A stretch of DNA of 64,000 nucleotides from Salinithrix halophila (GTDB taxonomy: Bacteria > Bacillota > Bacilli > Thermoactinomycetales > DSM-45169). The stretch spans positions 62,001-126,000 of the forward strand of contig NZ_JBHSAP010000018.1 in NCBI RefSeq assembly GCF_042650125.1, written 5' to 3'. The stretch's first letter is position 1. The number at the start of each line of letters is the position of its first letter. Both the position numbers and the translations under genes were made by a program. Below the pieces are notes generated by a model. It was not told the origin of the DNA. It worked only from the letters and a program-made list of their open reading frames with translations, and did no database searches. Below are positions 62,392-64,000 of the stretch, piece after piece.

Positions 62392-64000
62392 GTGGTCACC
62401 ATCAGCTTGTGTATGATCGTGAAAAATGAGGAAGAAGTGATCGGCAGGTGCCTGGGTTCCGTCGCGCCGGCAGTGGAAGAAATCGTGATCGTGGACACTG
62501 GGTCGACGGACCGGACACGGGAGATTGCCGGGGAGTATACGGACCGGATTTACTCTTTTGAGTGGTTGGACGATTTTGCCGCCGCCCGCAATTATTCCTT
62601 CAATCAAGCCACCCAGGAATATATTCTCTGGTTGGATGCCGATGATGTTTTATCGGAGGAAGATCTCGGCAAATTACTGGAATTGAAAGAGACGCTTGAC
62701 CCGGGCGTGGACGCTGTGTCCATGGATTACCACCTGGCACTGGACGAACATGGGAACCCGGTTTTCCGGCTGAAACGGTACCGTTTGGTCAAACGGGCCG
62801 ACCAATTCAAATGGATCGGGGCGGTCCACGAATACTTGGCCGTGGGAGGGACACTTTTTCACAGCGAGGTGGCCGTCATCCATCGGCCTGTGAAAGAGAA
62901 ACAATCCGACCGTAACTTAAGGATTTATGAACGCCGCTTGGCCAAGGGGGGAGATTTTTCCCCGCGGGACTTGTTCTATTATGCCAATGAGTTACGGGAT
63001 CACAAAAAATACCGTCAAGCAATCGAAAACTATCAAAAATTCGTCGAGACGCCCGATGGATGGGTCGAAGATAAAATAAGTGCGTGTGAACGGATCGCCG
63101 ATTGTTATCATGACCTGGGTGAGCCGGAAGAAGAAATGCGCTGGGCTTTGCGCGCTTTGCAGTTTGACGGGCCCAGAGCGGAATTGTGTTGCCGGCTGGG
63201 ATATCACTATTTACGGCAGGGTTGGGTGGATACCGCTGTTTTTTGGTATAATTGGGCCACGCGTCTTGAAAGACCGAAAAACCATACAGCCCTGGTCAAT
63301 GAAGCATGCCGGACGTGGCTGCCGCATATCCAGCTGTGTGTCTGCTATGATAAAAAAGGGGATTATCAACGGGCTTACGAGCATAATGAAACGGCACGCC
63401 AGTATTGTCCCCGAAACCCGATGATGCTCCGAAACAAACGATATTTGGAAGAAGTCCTGAACAGGCAGAAAATAAGCCGGTTGCTGGAGGAGGAACAAGA
63501 AGAGTTACGGCCGATTTTCATCGGCGGGGAAAGATGTTCCGGAACCGCGCTGATGGGGATCATGCTGGATAGCCATCCCCATATCGCATGTGGACCGGAA
63601 ACACATTTTTTTCTCGACAGTCAGGTGGAGTTGTTGGGAAACCACCTTTCCCGGGTGTATGAAAGCCAAATACGCGAATACTACCCCTTTCCGGAACAAG
63701 CGATGGACAGCTGTTTGGCCTCCCTGTTACATCAGTTCCACGAACCTTACAGGAAGGTGAACCAAAAAAAGAGGTGGGCTGATCAATCCCCTTATAATAT
63801 CCTGAAAATCGATTTTTTGCAGCGGTTGTTTCCGTACATGAAGTTTATTCATGTGATCCGTGACGGCCGGGACGTGGCCGCCTCTATGCTCGGGATGCCG
63901 GGGGTCTCCAAAAACATGGAGGAGGTCGCGTCCCATTGGGTTATGTGCATCGAGAAGGGAAAAGCGCATCGTCATCAACTCCATTATATGGAAATTCGAT
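62392..64000 (+). CDS. GT2 glycosyltransferase - TPR - sulfotransferase fusion (runs off window end)
   Basis: The frame is open for 536 codons to the window end. Residues 1 to about 110 are a family 2 glycosyltransferase: SLCMIVKNEEEVIGRCL, VDTGSTDRTREIA, and the metal-binding LWLDADDV near residue 82. About 180-360 is helical and TPR-like (DLFYYANELRDHKKYRQAIENY). From about 374 a sulfotransferase domain begins: IGGERCSGTALMGIMLDSHP is the 5'-phosphosulfate loop and HVIRDGRDVAASM (about 487) the 3'-phosphate motif, both for PAPS binding. The GTG at 62392 has GAGGTGAT upstream. The neighbouring collagen-like protein is the obvious acceptor candidate; that link is inference. Confidence 0.85.
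   Translation, partial: MVTISLCMIVKNEEEVIGRCLGSVAPAVEEIVIVDTGSTDRTREIAGEYTDRIYSFEWLDDFAAARNYSFNQATQEYILWLDADDVLSEEDLGKLLELKETLDPGVDAVSMDYHLALDEHGNPVFRLKRYRLVKRADQFKWIGAVHEYLAVGGTLFHSEVAVIHRPVKEKQSDRNLRIYERRLAKGGDFSPRDLFYYANELRDHKKYRQAIENYQKFVETPDGWVEDKISACERIADCYHDLGEPEEEMRWALRALQFDGPRAELCCRLGYHYLRQGWVDTAVFWYNWATRLERPKNHTALVNEACRTWLPHIQLCVCYDKKGDYQRAYEHNETARQYCPRNPMMLRNKRYLEEVLNRQKISRLLEEEQEELRPIFIGGERCSGTALMGIMLDSHPHIACGPETHFFLDSQVELLGNHLSRVYESQIREYYPFPEQAMDSCLASLLHQFHEPYRKVNQKKRWADQSPYNILKIDFLQRLFPYMKFIHVIRDGRDVAASMLGMPGVSKNMEEVASHWVMCIEKGKAHRHQLHYMEIR

Overview
The window looks like a chromosomal segment of a spore-forming Gram-positive bacterium. It carries the dprA-topA-hslV-hslU-codY block typical of Bacillales, a double-headed bacterial dynamin (DynA), bacillopeptidase-F-like and CwlC-like exoenzymes, YolD, and a BclA-like collagen protein. 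Strong AGGAGG ribosome binding sites, frequent GTG/TTG starts and a moderately GC-rich composition (judged by eye) fit the Thermoactinomycetaceae or a close relative. The family assignment is inference.

Layout. 1-7.5 kb: the downstream part of an anaerobic cobalamin operon (cbiJ', cbiC, cbiD, cbiET, cbiL, cbiF, cbiG, cbiA). 7.7-13.3 kb: dynA, uppP and a lipoprotein polysaccharide deacetylase. 13.5-19.3 kb, minus strand: an AraC-type regulator followed by hutU-hutI-hutG. 19.4-24.8 kb: small membrane proteins, an AGCS-family transporter, a DUF819 protein and a membrane-anchored phosphatase-superfamily enzyme. 24.9-34.9 kb: a hotdog thioesterase, a 2Fe-2S ferredoxin, a large secreted subtilase, and an acyl-CoA ligase / 3-hydroxyacyl-CoA dehydrogenase / thiolase / thioesterase cluster. 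35.0-37.9 kb: a kynA-kynU-kynB operon. 38.0-45.4 kb: accessory and probably sporulation-linked genes, namely a YolD-like protein, a seven-repeat YVTN propeller, a pair of coat-like proteins, a CwlC-like amidase, cysteine dioxygenase, a cupredoxin, and a mini-WYL protein. 45.7-47.8 kb: sucCD. 47.8-53.1 kb, minus strand: an ABC exporter with its two-component system. 53.4-60.0 kb: dprA, topA, hslV, hslU, codY. 60.1-64.0 kb: a roughly 130-triplet collagen-like protein, a short MITE-like repeat, and a protein that runs off the end and joins a GT2 glycosyltransferase to TPR-like repeats and a sulfotransferase domain.

Regulation visible in the DNA. Two 20-bp palindromes close to the Bacillus FadR operator precede the thioesterase gene and the hydroxyacyl-CoA dehydrogenase gene. 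Two LexA-type boxes precede the YolD-like and WYL-like genes. A palindrome overlaps the -35 of the ferredoxin gene, and a BceR-like inverted repeat lies upstream of the ABC exporter. Many intrinsic terminators mark the operon ends.

The most interesting system is at the right edge. A collagen-like, threonine-rich surface protein of BclA type sits next to a probable bifunctional glycosyl-/sulfotransferase. This suggests a sulfated glycan on a spore-surface collagen, which is an inference from gene proximity and domain content.
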